From Halomonas halodenitrificans DSM 735 (lineage in GTDB: Bacteria; Pseudomonadota; Gammaproteobacteria; Pseudomonadales; Halomonadaceae), in NCBI RefSeq assembly GCF_000620045.1, contig NZ_JHVH01000017.1:34581-98580 (forward strand): a stretch of 64,000 nt of DNA, given 5' to 3'. Position numbers and translations under genes: made by a program. Under the pieces are notes generated by a model, which did no database searches, was not told the origin of the DNA, and worked only from the letters and a program-made list of their open reading frames with translations. Below, piece after piece: positions 32,416 to 43,651 of the stretch; the first letter of the stretch is position 1, and every line of letters begins with the position of its first letter.

Positions 32416-33822
32416 TTACATTTCGCGAGCCCTGGCATCGAGCCGGGGAAACTCGCGACGGCTGCGTTCGACATGGCTGAGAATTTCGTGATAACGGCGG
32501 ATATTGCGGACATAGAGCACCGGCTCGCCGCCGCGAGCGTAACCATACTTCGTCTGGGTATGCCATTCACGCTTCTGCAGCAGCGGCAGGGACTCGCGTA
32601 CATCGGCCCACAGGTCCGGGTTGCCGCCGCGCCGCTCGGTGATGAGGCGGGCATCGTAGAGGTGACCCAGCCCCACGTTGTAGGCCGCCATGGCCATATA
32701 GAGCCGGTTATCGCCCTGGATCGATTCGGGCAGGCGTTCATGCAGCTGGCGCAGATAGCGTGCCCCGCCCTGGATGCTCTGGTCGGGATCGAGGCGGTTG
32801 TCGACACCCAGGTCGCCGGCGGTGGCGTTGGTCAACATCATCATGCCGCGCACGCCGGTGGGGGAGGTGGCCAGGGGGTCCCAGTGAGATTCCTGGTAGC
32901 CCATCGCGGCCAGCAGCTTCCAGTCGAAATCCGTCTTTCGGGCAGCCTCGCGGAACAGTTCATCGTAGTCGGGAAGGCGCTCATCGACATGAGCGAGAAA
33001 GGTGCGCGTGCCGACGTACTCGAGATAGTCGTCATGGCCGAAGTAACGGGCCACCAGGGCGTCGAACTCTCCGGCTTCGTGTAACTCGGTAAGAAAGTGG
33101 TTGGCGGCCTCCACCAGGGCCAGGCTGCGGTCGGCCGGAAAGGCCCAGGCCATGGTCAGAGGCTTGCCCAGCGGGAAGCCGCTCTCCACGTCGGGGAAGA
33201 AGAGTCGGTTTAGGCGAAACTGATGCTCGAAGATGACCGCCGCATCGAGTTCGCCGTCTTCGATGCGTCCGAGCAGCTCGGCAACCTCCATCCTGGGGAA
33301 GTCCGTCCAGCGATAGTCGATCTGCCGTTCGCTCAACCCCCCACCAATGCCAGCGCCGCCGATGGAGCCAATGGTCAGGCCGGACAGGTCATCGGGCGCC
33401 TCCACCGGTGCCAGCCCGCGTCGATAGACCACCACCGGTTGCAGCTCGATGATCGGCCGGCTGAAGACCACTCCCGGAAGGCCGGGGTCCAGGGGCAGGG
33501 CGGCGGCGGCCATGTCGCCCTCGCGGCGGACCGCTTCCAGGGCACTGTCGATATGGTGGTCGGTGTGGATGGTCAGGCTGGTGCCCAGCCGCCCGGCGAA
33601 GCGACGTACCAGTTCGTACTCGAAGCCGGTGGGCCCTTCCCGCCCCTCGTAGTAGGTGGTGGGGGTATTGCGGGTATGCACACTGAGCAGCTCCCGGGCG
33701 AGGATCGTCTCGAGACGGTCCTGCTCGTCGTAGCGTGGGGGCTCGGGGAGCATCCACAGTGCGAGGATCGCCAGCAGGGAAATGACGGTATGCCTCGGAG
33801 AAGCTTTCGGGGTCAGGGGCAT
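32416..33822 (-). CDS. mltF: Membrane-bound lytic murein transglycosylase F
   Basis: MltF cleaves peptidoglycan glycan strands to give 1,6-anhydro ends. After an N-terminal hydrophobic segment ([15 protein letters not shown]) comes a periplasmic solute-binding-like regulatory domain at about 35-265. A family 1 SLT domain lies at about 275-430. It has the catalytic Glu in [12 protein letters not shown] and [29 protein letters not shown] and [12 protein letters not shown] chose ATG 33822 because [13 protein letters not shown] fits the family start (468 residues). ATG 33879 is possible. Neither has a good ribosome binding site. Confidence 0.93.
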   Translation of the reverse strand: MPLTPKASPRHTVISLLAILALWMLPEPPRYDEQDRLETILARELLSVHTRNTPTTYYEGREGPTGFEYELVRRFAGRLGTSLTIHTDHHIDSALEAVRREGDMAAAALPLDPGLPGVVFSRPIIELQPVVVYRRGLAPVEAPDDLSGLTIGSIGGAGIGGGLSERQIDYRWTDFPRMEVAELLGRIEDGELDAAVIFEHQFRLNRLFFPDVESGFPLGKPLTMAWAFPADRSLALVEAANHFLTELHEAGEFDALVARYFGHDDYLEYVGTRTFLAHVDERLPDYDELFREAARKTDFDWKLLAAMGYQESHWDPLATSPTGVRGMMMLTNATAGDLGVDNRLDPDQSIQGGARYLRQLHERLPESIQGDNRLYMAMAAYNVGLGHLYDARLITERRGGNPDLWADVRESLPLLQKREWHTQTKYGYARGGEPVLYVRNIRRYHEILSHVERSRREFPRLDARAREM

Positions 33823-33901
33823 GCGGTAACGGGCCGGAGCAAGGCACTCCACGATACCCAGGCGGGTCGTAGCTGTCATCCGCGTGAATTCGCCCGCGGA
33901 T

Positions 33902-33930
33902 TTCGTCCGCCACGGGCTTTCCAGTATCAT
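33902..33930 (+). promoter_or_regulatory. Possible purL promoter
   Basis: TATCAT (33925-33930) is a good -10, with TTCGTC as a weak -35 at 17 bp, 60 bp before the purL ATG in the divergent mltF-purL gap. No PurR-like operator was recognised. Confidence 0.4.
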
Positions 33931-33990
33931 GTGCGCTCTGTGCCGCAGGCCGCGGCCCCCGATCGTGAAGATTCTCAGAGGCTCCTGGAT

Positions 33991-36900
33991 ATGCTCGAAC
34001 TGCGCGGCGCCCCCGCCCTCTCCGCCTTCCGTCATGCCAAGCTGCTGGCCACCCTGCGCGAAGGCGTGGGCGATATTGCCTCACTTGGCGCGGAGTATGT
34101 GCACTTCGTCGACCATGAGGGCGAGCTGTCCAGCGAGGCCCTGGCCATGCTGGAGCAGCTGCTCGACTACGGAGCCGAATCCCAGGCTCCCAATGCCGGT
34201 GACGGCCAGCTCTTCCTGGTGGTCCCGCGTATCGGTACCCAGTCGCCCTGGTCCTCCAAGGCCACCGATATCGCACACAGCTGCGGGCTGACCCAGGTGA
34301 AGCGCATCGAGCGTGGCATCGCCTACCGGGTCAAGCTCAAGGGCATGTTCTCCGAGAAGGCCTTCGGGCGCATCATCGCCGCCCTGCATGACCGCATGAC
34401 GGAAACCGTGCTGACCGATGCCAGTGATGCGGCCAAGCTGTTCCAGCGCCATGAACCGGCACCGCTGGGTCGCGTCGATTTGCTGGAAGAGGGACGCGAG
34501 GCGCTGGTCACCGCCAATGCCGAGCTGGGTCTGGCCCTGGCGGGCGACGAAATCGACTACCTGGTCGAGGCCTTCCGGGAGCTTTCGCGCAATCCCACGG
34601 ACGTCGAGCTGATGATGTTCGCCCAGGCCAATTCCGAGCACTGCCGCCACAAGATCTTCAATGCCGACTGGATCATCGACGGTGAGGCCCAGACGCACTC
34701 GCTGTTCAAGATGATCAAGAATACCTACCAGGCATCGCCGGATGACATCCTTTCCGCCTACAGCGACAACGCGGCGGTGATCCGGGGTAGCGAGGCGCCG
34801 CGCTTCTTCGCGGCACCGCTGACCGGCCGAGCCGGGGAGCGCGCCACCTACGCCGGCCATCAGGAGCCGATCCAGATCCTGATGAAGGTGGAGACCCATA
34901 ACCATCCGACGGCCATCGCCCCGCATCCGGGGGCGGCCACCGGCGCCGGCGGCGAGATCCGGGACGAGGGGGCCACCGGTATCGGCGGCAAGCCCAAGGC
35001 GGGGCTCGGCGGTTTCGCCGTTTCCAACCTGCGCATTCCGGAATTCGTCCAGCCCTGGGAGGCCTTCGACTACGGCAAGCCCGAGCGCATCGTCTCGGCG
35101 CTCGAGATCATGCTCGAGGGGCCCATCGGTGGCGCGGCCTTCAATAACGAATTCGGGCGGCCGAACCTGACCGGCTATTTCCGCACCTACGAGCAGGAAG
35201 CACTGGGCGCCAACGGCATCGAGCGTCGCGGCTTCCACAAGCCGATCATGATTGCCGGCGGGTACGGCAACGTCCGCGATGGCCACGTGCAGAAGGGCGA
35301 GATTCCGGTCGGCGGCAAGCTGATCGTGATGGGGGGGCCGGCCATGCTGATCGGCCTGGGCGGCGGGGCGGCCTCCTCCATGGCCTCCGGCGCCTCCAGC
35401 GCCGACCTGGACTTCGCCTCGGTGCAGCGCGGCAACCCCGAGATCGAACGCCGCGCCCAGGAGGTGATCGATCGCTGCTGGGCCCTGGGCGAGAACAGCC
35501 CGATCCGCTTTATCCATGACGTCGGCGCCGGCGGCCTCTCCAATGCGCTGCCGGAGCTGGTCAAGGACGGCGAACGCGGTGGCCTGTTCGACCTGCGCGC
35601 GGTGCCCAATGCCGAGCCGGGGATGAGTCCGCTGGAGATCTGGTGCAACGAGGCCCAGGAGCGTTACGTGCTGGCCGTGGCCCCCGAGGATCTCGAGACC
35701 TTCGAGGCCCTGTGCGCCCGGGAGCGCTGCCCCTATGCCGTGGTGGGCGAAGCCACCGAGGCTCACCATCTGGCGGTGAAGGATGGCCATTTCGAGAGCC
35801 AGCCCATCGACCTGCCCATGAGCATCCTGTTCGGCAAGCCGCCGAAGATGACGCGCGACTTCCAGCGTCAGGCCAATGACCTGCCGGGCGTGATGCTCGA
35901 CAATCTCGATCTGCGCGAGGCCATGGATCGGGTACTGAGCTTGCCCGCCGTGGCGTCCAAGAGCTTCCTGATCACCATCGGCGACCGTTCCATCACCGGC
36001 CAGGTGGCCCGGGACCAGATGGTCGGTCCCTGGCAGGTGCCGGTGGCCGATGTGGCGGTCACCACGGCGAGCTTCGACACCCATGCCGGCGAGGCCATGG
36101 CCATGGGCGAGCGCCCGCCGGTGGCGCTGATCGACCCCGCGTCCAGCGCCCGCCTGGCGGTGGCCGAGGCGATCACCAACCTGGCCGCCGCGCCCATCGA
36201 GAAGCTGTCCGATATCAAGCTCTCCGCCAACTGGATGAGTGCCGCCGACCATCCCGGCGAGAACCAGGCCCTCTATGATGCCGTTCACGCCGTGGGCATG
36301 GAGCTGTGCCCGGCGCTGGGCATCGCCGTGCCGGTGGGCAAGGACTCCATGTCCATGCGCACCGCCTGGCAGGAGGACAATGCCCGGGGAGAGGCCGAGG
36401 CGAAGAGCGTGACCTCGCCGCTGTCGCTGGTGATTACCGGCTTCGCCCCGGTGACCGATGCCATGCGTACTCTGACGCCCCAGATCAACCTGGAGCAGGA
36501 CGAATCCGATCTGATCCTGGTCGACCTGGGCGGCGGTCGTAATCGCCTGGGCGGCTCGGCGCTGGCCCAGGTCTATGGCCAGGTGGGGAATGAATGTCCG
36601 GACCTGGACGACCCGGAAGACCTCAAGGCGTTCTTCGCGGTGATCCAGGGGCTCAACGCCGAGGGCAAGCTGCTGGCCTACCATGACCGCAGCGATGGCG
36701 GCCTGCTGGTGACCCTGCTGGAGATGGCGTTCGCCGCCCATGCCGGCCTCGAGATCAAGCTCGACTGGCTGGTGGACGAGCCGGTGGAGGCCTTCAATGC
36801 CCTGTTTGCCGAAGAACTGGGTGCGGTGATCCAGGTCGGCCGCGAACACACCGAGGAGGTGTTGGCCCAGTTTGCCGCGGCGGGCCTCGAGACCTGCGGC

Positions 36901-37926
36901 GTCATCGCGCGCCCGCGCTACGACGACCAGGTGCGTGTGACCCTGTTCGAGGAGCCGTTGCTCGAGACGACCCGCCTGCGCGCCCAGCGTACCTGGTCCG
37001 AGACCAGCTATCGGCTGCAGGCGCTGCGCGACAACCACGAATGCGCCAAGAGCGAGTTCGACGGCCTGCTCGACGACCGCGACCCCGGGCTCTCCGCCAG
37101 TCCCAGCTTCGACGTCGATGAGGATATCGCCGCGCCCTACCTCAACCTGGCGCGGCCGGCCGTGGCGGTGCTACGCGAGCAGGGGGTCAACGGCCAGGTG
37201 GAGATGGCCTGGGCCTTCGACCGCGCCGGCTTCGAGTCGGTGGATGTGCATATGAGCGATATCCTGGCGGGGCGGGTATCGCTGGAGGAGTTCAAGGGCC
37301 TGGTAGCCTGCGGCGGCTTCTCCTATGGCGATGTACTGGGTGCCGGCGGCGGTTGGGCCAAGTCGGCGCTATTCAATGCGCGGGCTCGGGACCAGTTCGC
37401 GGCCTTCTTCGAGCGCGATGACAGCTTTTCGCTGGGGGTGTGTAACGGCTGCCAGATGCTGGCCCAGCTCAAGGAACTGATCCCCGGTGCCGAGGCGTGG
37501 CCGCGCTTCGTGCGCAACGAGTCCGAGCAGTTCGAGGCCCGGGTGGCCATGGTCCAGGTGGAGGCGTCCCCCTCGATTCTGCTGGCCGGCATGCAGGGCT
37601 CGCGACTGCCCATCGCCGTGGCCCATGGCGAGGGGCGCGCCGAGTTCCGCGACAGCGCCCATCTGCGCAAGATGCAGGGCAGCGGCGAAGTGGCCCTGCG
37701 TTACGTGGACAATTATGGCCAGGCCACGACGCGCTACCCGGCCAACCCCAATGGCTCACCCTCCGGTATCACCGGCCTGACCACGCCGGATGGTCGGGTG
37801 ACCATCATGATGCCCCATCCGGAGCGGGTGGTGCGTGCGGTGACCAACTCCTGGCGCCCGACCGAGTGGACCCGGGACGGGGCCTGGTTGCGCCTGTTCC
37901 GCAATGCCCGCGTCTGGCTCGGCTAG
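33991..37926 (+). CDS. purL: Phosphoribosylformylglycinamidine synthase, large single-chain type
   Basis: PurL (FGAM synthase) makes FGAM from FGAR, Gln and ATP in purine synthesis. The 1311-residue protein is the fused gammaproteobacterial type (E. coli 1295). It has an N-terminal domain, a linker, and two AIRS-like halves with [34 protein letters not shown] and [10 protein letters not shown]. The class I glutaminase domain has its nucleophile Cys about 1151 in GVCNGCQML, and HPERV near the C-terminus. I chose ATG 33991, [19 protein letters not shown], preceded by AGAGG. It is monocistronic and ends at a strong terminator. Confidence 0.97.
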   Translation: MLELRGAPALSAFRHAKLLATLREGVGDIASLGAEYVHFVDHEGELSSEALAMLEQLLDYGAESQAPNAGDGQLFLVVPRIGTQSPWSSKATDIAHSCGLTQVKRIERGIAYRVKLKGMFSEKAFGRIIAALHDRMTETVLTDASDAAKLFQRHEPAPLGRVDLLEEGREALVTANAELGLALAGDEIDYLVEAFRELSRNPTDVELMMFAQANSEHCRHKIFNADWIIDGEAQTHSLFKMIKNTYQASPDDILSAYSDNAAVIRGSEAPRFFAAPLTGRAGERATYAGHQEPIQILMKVETHNHPTAIAPHPGAATGAGGEIRDEGATGIGGKPKAGLGGFAVSNLRIPEFVQPWEAFDYGKPERIVSALEIMLEGPIGGAAFNNEFGRPNLTGYFRTYEQEALGANGIERRGFHKPIMIAGGYGNVRDGHVQKGEIPVGGKLIVMGGPAMLIGLGGGAASSMASGASSADLDFASVQRGNPEIERRAQEVIDRCWALGENSPIRFIHDVGAGGLSNALPELVKDGERGGLFDLRAVPNAEPGMSPLEIWCNEAQERYVLAVAPEDLETFEALCARERCPYAVVGEATEAHHLAVKDGHFESQPIDLPMSILFGKPPKMTRDFQRQANDLPGVMLDNLDLREAMDRVLSLPAVASKSFLITIGDRSITGQVARDQMVGPWQVPVADVAVTTASFDTHAGEAMAMGERPPVALIDPASSARLAVAEAITNLAAAPIEKLSDIKLSANWMSAADHPGENQALYDAVHAVGMELCPALGIAVPVGKDSMSMRTAWQEDNARGEAEAKSVTSPLSLVITGFAPVTDAMRTLTPQINLEQDESDLILVDLGGGRNRLGGSALAQVYGQVGNECPDLDDPEDLKAFFAVIQGLNAEGKLLAYHDRSDGGLLVTLLEMAFAAHAGLEIKLDWLVDEPVEAFNALFAEELGAVIQVGREHTEEVLAQFAAAGLETCGVIARPRYDDQVRVTLFEEPLLETTRLRAQRTWSETSYRLQALRDNHECAKSEFDGLLDDRDPGLSASPSFDVDEDIAAPYLNLARPAVAVLREQGVNGQVEMAWAFDRAGFESVDVHMSDILAGRVSLEEFKGLVACGGFSYGDVLGAGGGWAKSALFNARARDQFAAFFERDDSFSLGVCNGCQMLAQLKELIPGAEAWPRFVRNESEQFEARVAMVQVEASPSILLAGMQGSRLPIAVAHGEGRAEFRDSAHLRKMQGSGEVALRYVDNYGQATTRYPANPNGSPSGITGLTTPDGRVTIMMPHPERVVRAVTNSWRPTEWTRDGAWLRLFRNARVWLG

Positions 37927-37966
37927 GGGCCCAGCGACCGGGCCGCAAGGCCCAGTGGCCGATACC

Positions 37967-37995
37967 AAAGCGCCGCCCCAGGGGCGGCGCTTTTT
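37967..37995 (+). terminator. Rho-independent terminator after purL
   Basis: AAAGCGCCGCCCC / GGGGCGGCGCTTT (37967-37979, 37981-37993) is a perfect 13-bp stem running into TTTTT. With the A-rich 5' side it can also end the convergent minus-strand gene. Confidence 0.9.
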
Positions 37996-38034
37996 CGTCG
38001 TGATGTGGTCGTCGTGGTGTGCCAGGCATGGCCC

Positions 38035-38625
38035 TCAGGAGCCGGTGCCCCACACGCTGGACAGCGAGCTCAGCAGATTGGAGCTGACACCCTCGCTGCC
38101 CATGTAGTTCAGCAGGACCGGGGCAAACTGGGACACCATGTCGCTGTCCATGCCCAGCATGGAGAAGGCGCTGTCCAGTGAAGCGCTGTCGTCGACACCG
38201 CTTACGGTGCTGGCCAGGGCAGTGGTGTCATCGTTGCCGCCCAGGCCCGCCAGGCTGGAAAGCGTGGACAGCGAGCTGCTGCTGGTCAGGCTGGACAGCT
38301 GCGGGACTTCGCTGGCAAGCGCGGAGGTCGTGTCGGAACCGAGCTGAGACCGGGCGAGTGACAGCATGGCCGCCGAGCCACCCAGCGCCTGGGTGGATGA
38401 CACACCCAGTTGAGAGGTCAGGCTGGACATCAGATCGGCCGCCGGCAGGGATTCTCCGGATTGTTGGCTCAGCATGCCGCTGGCCACGTCCATCATGGAG
38501 CTGGAGGTGCTGGCAGCATGGCTGGCAGAGTTGTTGCTGGACGTGCCATTACCGGTAGCGGCACAGCCGGCAAGAGACACAATCAGAAGCGAGGCGCCCA
38601 TCAGGGCCAGGGACTTTTGCGACAT
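38035..38625 (-). CDS. DUF2780-like Ser-rich lipoprotein
   Basis: This is a predicted lipoprotein with signal peptide ending LIVSLAG|C21. Residues 22-70 are rich in Ser/Asn/Ala. Two related helical segments follow: one at about 60-110 (LPAADLMSSLTSQLGVSSTQALGGSAAMLSLARSQLG), and one at about 140-196 with LDSAFSMLGMDSDMVSQFAPVLLNYMGSEG. The latter resembles DUF2780/VcgC-VcgE proteins of unknown function. Over a quarter of its residues are Ser. TGGAG precedes ATG 38625. It stands alone between purL and the RND operon. Confidence 0.75.
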   Translation of the reverse strand: MSQKSLALMGASLLIVSLAGCAATGNGTSSNNSASHAASTSSSMMDVASGMLSQQSGESLPAADLMSSLTSQLGVSSTQALGGSAAMLSLARSQLGSDTTSALASEVPQLSSLTSSSSLSTLSSLAGLGGNDDTTALASTVSGVDDSASLDSAFSMLGMDSDMVSQFAPVLLNYMGSEGVSSNLLSSLSSVWGTGS

Positions 38626-38805
38626 GCAGACTCCATTCTTTCGCGGGGAATGAGCCGGGATCGGCTCAACGGTGATGCGATAGTCATACTATCACTCGAC
38701 GCAAGGGCGGTCGTGCGGCCGATATGCTCGCCTCGGGCCGTACGGCCCGGCGCCGCCTCCATGACCGGCGCCTTGGGTGTCGGCCATGGAGACGGCGGTT
38801 TGGGC

Positions 38806-41800
38806 TCAGCCGCGGCGGGCCGGCGCGGTGATGCCGAACAGGGTGCAGTAGGCGACCGGCAGCACCACCAGGGTCAGCAGGGTCGCCACGCCGAGGCCGA
38901 AGACGATCACCACGGCCATGCTCGAGAAGAAGGCGTCCGAGAATAGCGGAATCATCCCCAGCATGGTGGTGATGGCGGCCATCGCCACCGGCCTTACCCG
39001 GCTTACCGCGGCCTGCATCACCGCCTGATAGCGATCGCCTCGCTGGTGGATCTGCACATTGATCTCCTCGACCAGCACGATGGCATTCTTGAGCACCATG
39101 CCCACCAGGCTCAGGGTGCCGAGCAGGGCCATGAAGGTGAAGGGAACACCTAACAGCAGCAGACCAGCGACGATGCCGACCAGGGTCAGGGGCACGATCG
39201 ACCAGATCGCCAGGGCCTGACGCAGGCTGGCGAACAGCAGCACGGTGATCACGAACATGCCCAGAAGCCCCAGCGGCAGCGATGAGAACAGCGCCTGCTT
39301 TGCCTCCCCGGACGTCTGGTACTCGCCGCCCCACTCCAGTCGATAGCCGGGTGGCAGCTCGATGGCCTCGACCTCGGGACGCAGGCGCGCGAGCACGCTG
39401 GCAGCGGTCTCGCCGGACAGCGGCATCGGCTCGGCATAGATCGCCAGCATGCGCTGCCGGTCGCGTCGCTTGATCAGCGGGTCCCGCGGGTGGGTCTCCA
39501 GTGGGCCGAGCACGGTACCGGCGGAGACATAGCTGGCTTGTTCGTCGCTCCAGACGTTGAGGGCATGCAGGTCATCCAGATCGTGGCGCTGGCTTTCCTC
39601 GGCGCGCAGCAGGATGGGGATCAGCTCGCTGCCCTCGCGGTAGACGCCGACCTGCTCGCCGTCGTTGTTGATCAGCAGGGCCTGGTGCAGGGCGGCGCGG
39701 GTCACGCCGACACGCCGGGCCTGCTCGTCGAGGAAGGCGGGCTCGATCACGTTGACCCGGTTGCTCCAGGAGAGTCGCACGCTGTCGACCAGTGGCTCGG
39801 CCTCGAAGACGCCTTGTACCCGGTCGGCGAGGCGCCTGAGTACCTCGGCGTCCGGGCCATAGAGGCGCGCCTCCAGGCTCGCCTTGGACGAGGGGCCGAC
39901 CTGCAGGGCCTTGACCTTGTACTGGATGCGCGGGAAGTCCCGGCGCAGCAGGCGGATCACCTCCTCCATGCGCGCCTCGCGGCTGTCGCGGTCGGTGGTC
40001 TCGACGATCAGCTGGCCGAAGCTCGCGTAGCTGTCTTCCGGGGCATAGGTGAGGGTGAAGCGCTGGGCCCCGCCGCCGATCACGCTGGTCACGTTCTCGA
40101 CCGCGTCCATGTCGAGCACCGCCTGCTCCAGGCGTGCCACCTGGGCGTCGGTTTCCAGCACGTCGGTGCCCTCGGGCAGCCAGACATCGACGAAGAACAG
40201 CGGCGTGGTGGCGTCGGGGAAGAAGGCGTTCTTGACCTGGCCGAAACCCGCCAGGGCGGTGACGAGCAGTACCACCGCCGCTACCAGGGTCAGCCAGCGC
40301 AGGCGGATGGCGCCGGCCAGCAGGCCGCGAAAGGCCACGAACAGCAGGCCGCGGTAGGGGTCCTGATCCTGGTCGTCGCCTTCCTGCGCGGCGGGCGCTT
40401 CGCGGAAGAACAGGTCGAAGAAGAAGGGTGTCAGGGTCAGGGCGGTGATCCAGCTCAGCAGCAACGAGTAGCAGAGTACCCAGAACAGCGAGCCGACGAA
40501 CTCGCCGGTAGCGTCCGGCGACAGGCCGATCGGCGCGAACGCCATGATAGCGATGGCGGTAGCCCCGAGCAGGGGCAGGCGGTTCTGGTTGACTACCTCG
40601 AGTGCCGCCTGGCGCTTGCTTCTGCCCCGGTGGAGGCCGATCAGCATGCCCTCGGTGACCACGATGGCGTTGTCCACCAGCATGCCCAGCGCGATGATCA
40701 GTGCCCCCAGCGATATCTTCTGCAGCTGCAGGCCGTGCACCGACATCATCACGAAGGTGCCAAGGATGGTGATCAGCAACACCAGGCCCATCAAGAGGCC
40801 GCTGCGCAGGCCCATGAAGAGCAGCAACACCAGGATGACGATGCCGATCGCCTCGGCCAGGTTGATCAGGAAGCCCGAGACGGCATCATCGACGACCCTG
40901 GGCTGCTCGTAGACCGGGATCAGCTCCATGCCCACCGGCAGCCTGTCGGCGAGGGCCTCTAGTCGGGTGCTGACCGTTTCGCCGATCTTCACCACATTGA
41001 CGCCCGACTCGAAGGCGATGCCCAGCGACAGGGCCGGCTGGCCGTTGGCGTGATAGAGGCGGCTCGGGCTGTCGGTAACGGTGCGTTGAACCGTGGCGAT
41101 ATCGCCGAGTCGGATCAGGCCGTCGCCGGGGCGCCCGACCACCAGCCGCTCCAGGTCCGTCACGCTGTCGAATTCGCCGCCGGGCTGCAGCGACAGCGAC
41201 TGACCGTCGAGCCTCACGCGGCCGGCATCGCCGACCAGATTCTGGGCATTGAGCAGGTCCGCCAGCTGGTCGGGCGAGATGTTCAGTGCCTGCATGCGCT
41301 CCCGATCCAGGGCCACCTCAATCCGTTCGGCGCGGGTGCCGGCAATGCTGATCTTCTGCACGCCGTCGACCAGCGCCAGCTCCCGTTGCAGCAGATCGGC
41401 ATGGTTCTCCAGGTCGTGCAGGCTGTAGCCCTCGCCGGTGAGGTTGTAGAGCAACCCGAAGACGTCGCCGAAATCGTCGTTGACCACCGAGGCGCCGGCG
41501 CCGGGGGGCAGCCGTGACTGAGCGTCGCTGACCTTGCGGCGCAGCAGATCCCAGTACTGAGGCATCTCCGAGGCCCGTACGCTGCTTTCCAGCTCCAGGG
41601 TGATCTGCGAGAGCCCGGCGCTGCTCACCGAGCTGACCCGCTTGAGATGGGGAATCTCCTGGATCGCCTTCTCCAGGGGTAGGGTCACTTCCTCTTCGAC
41701 CTGGCGGGGTGTGGCGCCCGGGTAAGCGGTGCCGACCACGGCGTTGCGGATGGTGAACTCGGGGAATTCCAGCTGGCCAAGGCCGAAGAAGGACGTCAGG

Positions 41801-41868
41801 CCGCCGATGGCGAGCAGGAGGGCGACCATCCAGCTGATCACCCGGTTACGCAGGAAATAGTCGACCAT
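38806..41868 (-). CDS. RND-type efflux pump inner-membrane permease
   Basis: This is a proton-driven tripartite efflux transporter of the AcrB/HAE family. The 1020 residues show the standard 12-helix duplicated layout. Helix 1 (RVISWMVALLLAIGGLTSFFGL) is followed by a large periplasmic loop with PGATPRQVEEEVTLPLE. The proton-relay helix 4 segment GMLVDNAIVVTEG contains the Asp-Asn pair (D in VDNA). The C-terminal half has GMVLKNAIVLVEEIN. It starts at ATG 41868, one base after the MFP stop. No outer-membrane channel gene is next to it, so it must use a TolC-like protein from elsewhere. The substrate is unknown. Confidence 0.93.
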   Translation of the reverse strand: MVDYFLRNRVISWMVALLLAIGGLTSFFGLGQLEFPEFTIRNAVVGTAYPGATPRQVEEEVTLPLEKAIQEIPHLKRVSSVSSAGLSQITLELESSVRASEMPQYWDLLRRKVSDAQSRLPPGAGASVVNDDFGDVFGLLYNLTGEGYSLHDLENHADLLQRELALVDGVQKISIAGTRAERIEVALDRERMQALNISPDQLADLLNAQNLVGDAGRVRLDGQSLSLQPGGEFDSVTDLERLVVGRPGDGLIRLGDIATVQRTVTDSPSRLYHANGQPALSLGIAFESGVNVVKIGETVSTRLEALADRLPVGMELIPVYEQPRVVDDAVSGFLINLAEAIGIVILVLLLFMGLRSGLLMGLVLLITILGTFVMMSVHGLQLQKISLGALIIALGMLVDNAIVVTEGMLIGLHRGRSKRQAALEVVNQNRLPLLGATAIAIMAFAPIGLSPDATGEFVGSLFWVLCYSLLLSWITALTLTPFFFDLFFREAPAAQEGDDQDQDPYRGLLFVAFRGLLAGAIRLRWLTLVAAVVLLVTALAGFGQVKNAFFPDATTPLFFVDVWLPEGTDVLETDAQVARLEQAVLDMDAVENVTSVIGGGAQRFTLTYAPEDSYASFGQLIVETTDRDSREARMEEVIRLLRRDFPRIQYKVKALQVGPSSKASLEARLYGPDAEVLRRLADRVQGVFEAEPLVDSVRLSWSNRVNVIEPAFLDEQARRVGVTRAALHQALLINNDGEQVGVYREGSELIPILLRAEESQRHDLDDLHALNVWSDEQASYVSAGTVLGPLETHPRDPLIKRRDRQRMLAIYAEPMPLSGETAASVLARLRPEVEAIELPPGYRLEWGGEYQTSGEAKQALFSSLPLGLLGMFVITVLLFASLRQALAIWSIVPLTLVGIVAGLLLLGVPFTFMALLGTLSLVGMVLKNAIVLVEEINVQIHQRGDRYQAVMQAAVSRVRPVAMAAITTMLGMIPLFSDAFFSSMAVVIVFGLGVATLLTLVVLPVAYCTLFGITAPARRG

Positions 41869-41869
41869 C

Positions 41870-43018
41870 TTAGAGTCCCTCTTCCTGGACCCAGGGCCGC
41901 ACCCGGCGCTCGGCATCCATGCGCTGGGCACCGGCGGCGACCAGCCGGTCGCCGGCGGAAAGCGCTCCGCTGACCAGCAGTCCCGTCTCGCCGAGGGGGC
42001 CGGTCTCCACGGGCACCGCCTCGACACGGCCGAGCCGTTCACCGTCCTGGCTTGCGCCGCCTTCGGCATCCGGCACGTAGCGCCATACCACCGGCTGGTC
42101 GGGGGCGCTGTCACGGGTCACCACGGCGCCGACCGGCACCCGCCAGCGGTCGCCTGGCGTGCCGGTGAGGCGCGCCATGTCCAGTATCACGGTGGCGCTC
42201 ATGCCGGAGAGCACGGTGAGGTCATCGGGCTCGGGCAGGGTCAGGGTCACCGCATAGCTCAGCGAGCCTGTGCTGACGCTGGTGTCATGCTCCTTGTAGC
42301 GGGCCGGATAACGGGTCTCGTCGGCGCCGAAGCGCACCCAGGCCATCGGGGTGGCGCTCTCTCGACTGGCCTCGCGAGCCTCGCGGCTGATGCGCCGTAC
42401 CTGTTGCTCGGGGAGCTGGAAGCTGACATCGATGCTGCCCGGCTTGTGCAGGGTGGCGATGGTCTGCTGGGCACTCACCACCTGGAAGTTGTCCACCGGC
42501 ACGCTGGCAATGACGCCCGAGAAGGGGGCGTCGAGCTCGGTGTAGTCGAGCCGGTCGCGGGCCTGCTCGAGGCTCGCCCGGGCGGCGAGGTGCTCGGCCC
42601 GGGCCTCGTCGAAGCGCGCCTGGCTGATGGCGCCGCGTTCCACGGAATAACGCATGCGCTCGAAGGTGGCCTGGGCCAGGTCGAAGCTCGACTGGGCGCT
42701 GGCGAGACGGCTGCGGGCGTCCCGGTCATCGAGGCGGGCGATCGGCTGGCCGGCGCTCACTCGCTCGCCGGGCTGCACCAGCAGCGCCTCGAGTTCACCA
42801 CCGACCCGGAAGGCCAGGTCGGAGCGCTCGGAGGCATGCACCACGGCCGGGTAGTGTTGCAGCATGCCGGCCCGGTCCTTGGCCAGGGTCACCAGCTTGA
42901 CCGGGTGTATCTGCTGCTTGGCGAGGGATGCCGGCGCCTCGTTGCAGCCGGCGAGTGCCAGGCTGAGGATCAGCAACAGGGCGAGGCATAGGGTAGGGCG
43001 ATGGCGGGCGGTGGTCAT
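41870..43018 (-). CDS. RND efflux membrane-fusion lipoprotein
   Basis: This is the periplasmic adaptor of the RND pump. It has a lipoprotein signal with LALAGC (Cys25). The lipoyl half-motifs are GGELEALLVQPGERVSAGQPIARLDD and LDAPFSGVIASVPVDNFQ, flanking a helical hairpin at about 105-160. Beta-barrel and membrane-proximal domains follow to residue 382. Its ATG overlaps the tetR stop (ATGA), and its stop abuts the permease start. The three genes form one translationally coupled operon read on the minus strand: tetR-MFP-RND. Confidence 0.92.
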   Translation of the reverse strand: MTTARHRPTLCLALLLILSLALAGCNEAPASLAKQQIHPVKLVTLAKDRAGMLQHYPAVVHASERSDLAFRVGGELEALLVQPGERVSAGQPIARLDDRDARSRLASAQSSFDLAQATFERMRYSVERGAISQARFDEARAEHLAARASLEQARDRLDYTELDAPFSGVIASVPVDNFQVVSAQQTIATLHKPGSIDVSFQLPEQQVRRISREAREASRESATPMAWVRFGADETRYPARYKEHDTSVSTGSLSYAVTLTLPEPDDLTVLSGMSATVILDMARLTGTPGDRWRVPVGAVVTRDSAPDQPVVWRYVPDAEGGASQDGERLGRVEAVPVETGPLGETGLLVSGALSAGDRLVAAGAQRMDAERRVRPWVQEEGL

Positions 43019-43620
43019 GAGTCACTCTGGTCAAGGGGCGTTGTGGGGTGCAGGGCGATGGCATCCCAGGTCATGGCGAAGGCGCTGTCGATGGCCTCGG
43101 GCGTCGGCGTGAAGGGCCGGCAGCTGTGGCCATGGACCAGGCTGTGGATCGGCCGTAACAGGAAGGCCTCGATCAGCTCGAGGCCCACGGGCTTGATCCG
43201 TCCCTCCCGCTGGCCCTGCTCGATGGCCTCGAGCACGGGTGACAGCCGTGCCTCGTTGCGCTCCTGCAGCGCCGGGTTCATGCGTGAGGAGTGGGTGAAC
43301 TGCTCGTGGAAGCGGAACAGCCGAGGCTGCTCCAGGGCCAGGGCAAACATGGCGCGCCAGACCGCACCCAGGGCCTCGCGCAGGCCCGGCCGGGGATCGA
43401 AGGCCGTCAGCGCGGTCTCGATCAGCCGATCGCTGACATGGAGGAAGGCGGCCTCCAGCAGGGTTTCCTTATCGCAGTAGTAGATATAGACGGTGCCGGG
43501 CGAGATGCCGGCCCGACGGGCGATACGAGCCACCGAGGAGGCGCCGAAGCCGTGTTCGGTTACCTGATGAAGGGTCGCTTCGATCAGGGCGGCTTGCTTG
43601 TGCTGGTCGCGAGGGCGCAT
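43015..43620 (-). CDS. TetR family repressor of the efflux operon
   Basis: This 201-residue regulator has an N-terminal helix-turn-helix, FGASSVARIARRAGISPGTVYIYYCDKETLL (about residues 25-55). Its ligand-binding domain covers about 65-200. It is first in the tetR-MFP-RND operon and so controls its own transcription. I chose ATG 43620. An upstream TTG at 43680 that lengthens the frame is in fact the -35 box of the promoter with its embedded operator (43652-43680), so it cannot be the start. Confidence 0.9.
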   Translation of the reverse strand: MRPRDQHKQAALIEATLHQVTEHGFGASSVARIARRAGISPGTVYIYYCDKETLLEAAFLHVSDRLIETALTAFDPRPGLREALGAVWRAMFALALEQPRLFRFHEQFTHSSRMNPALQERNEARLSPVLEAIEQGQREGRIKPVGLELIEAFLLRPIHSLVHGHSCRPFTPTPEAIDSAFAMTWDAIALHPTTPLDQSDS

Positions 43621-43651
43621 GGCAGGAGGGGAGAGGCCGAAGAGGGCTGGT

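Noticed and set aside
34081..37038. 985-codon minus-strand open frame
   Set aside because: Wholly antisense to purL, His/Gln/Gly-rich with no domain; a codon-bias shadow.
40197..40215. Single GGCGTCGG octamers elsewhere, such as here in the RND gene, in rpmA and in the yeeN-like gene
   Set aside because: Their flanks are not self-complementary and they are not tandem, so they look like chance matches in GC-rich coding sequence.
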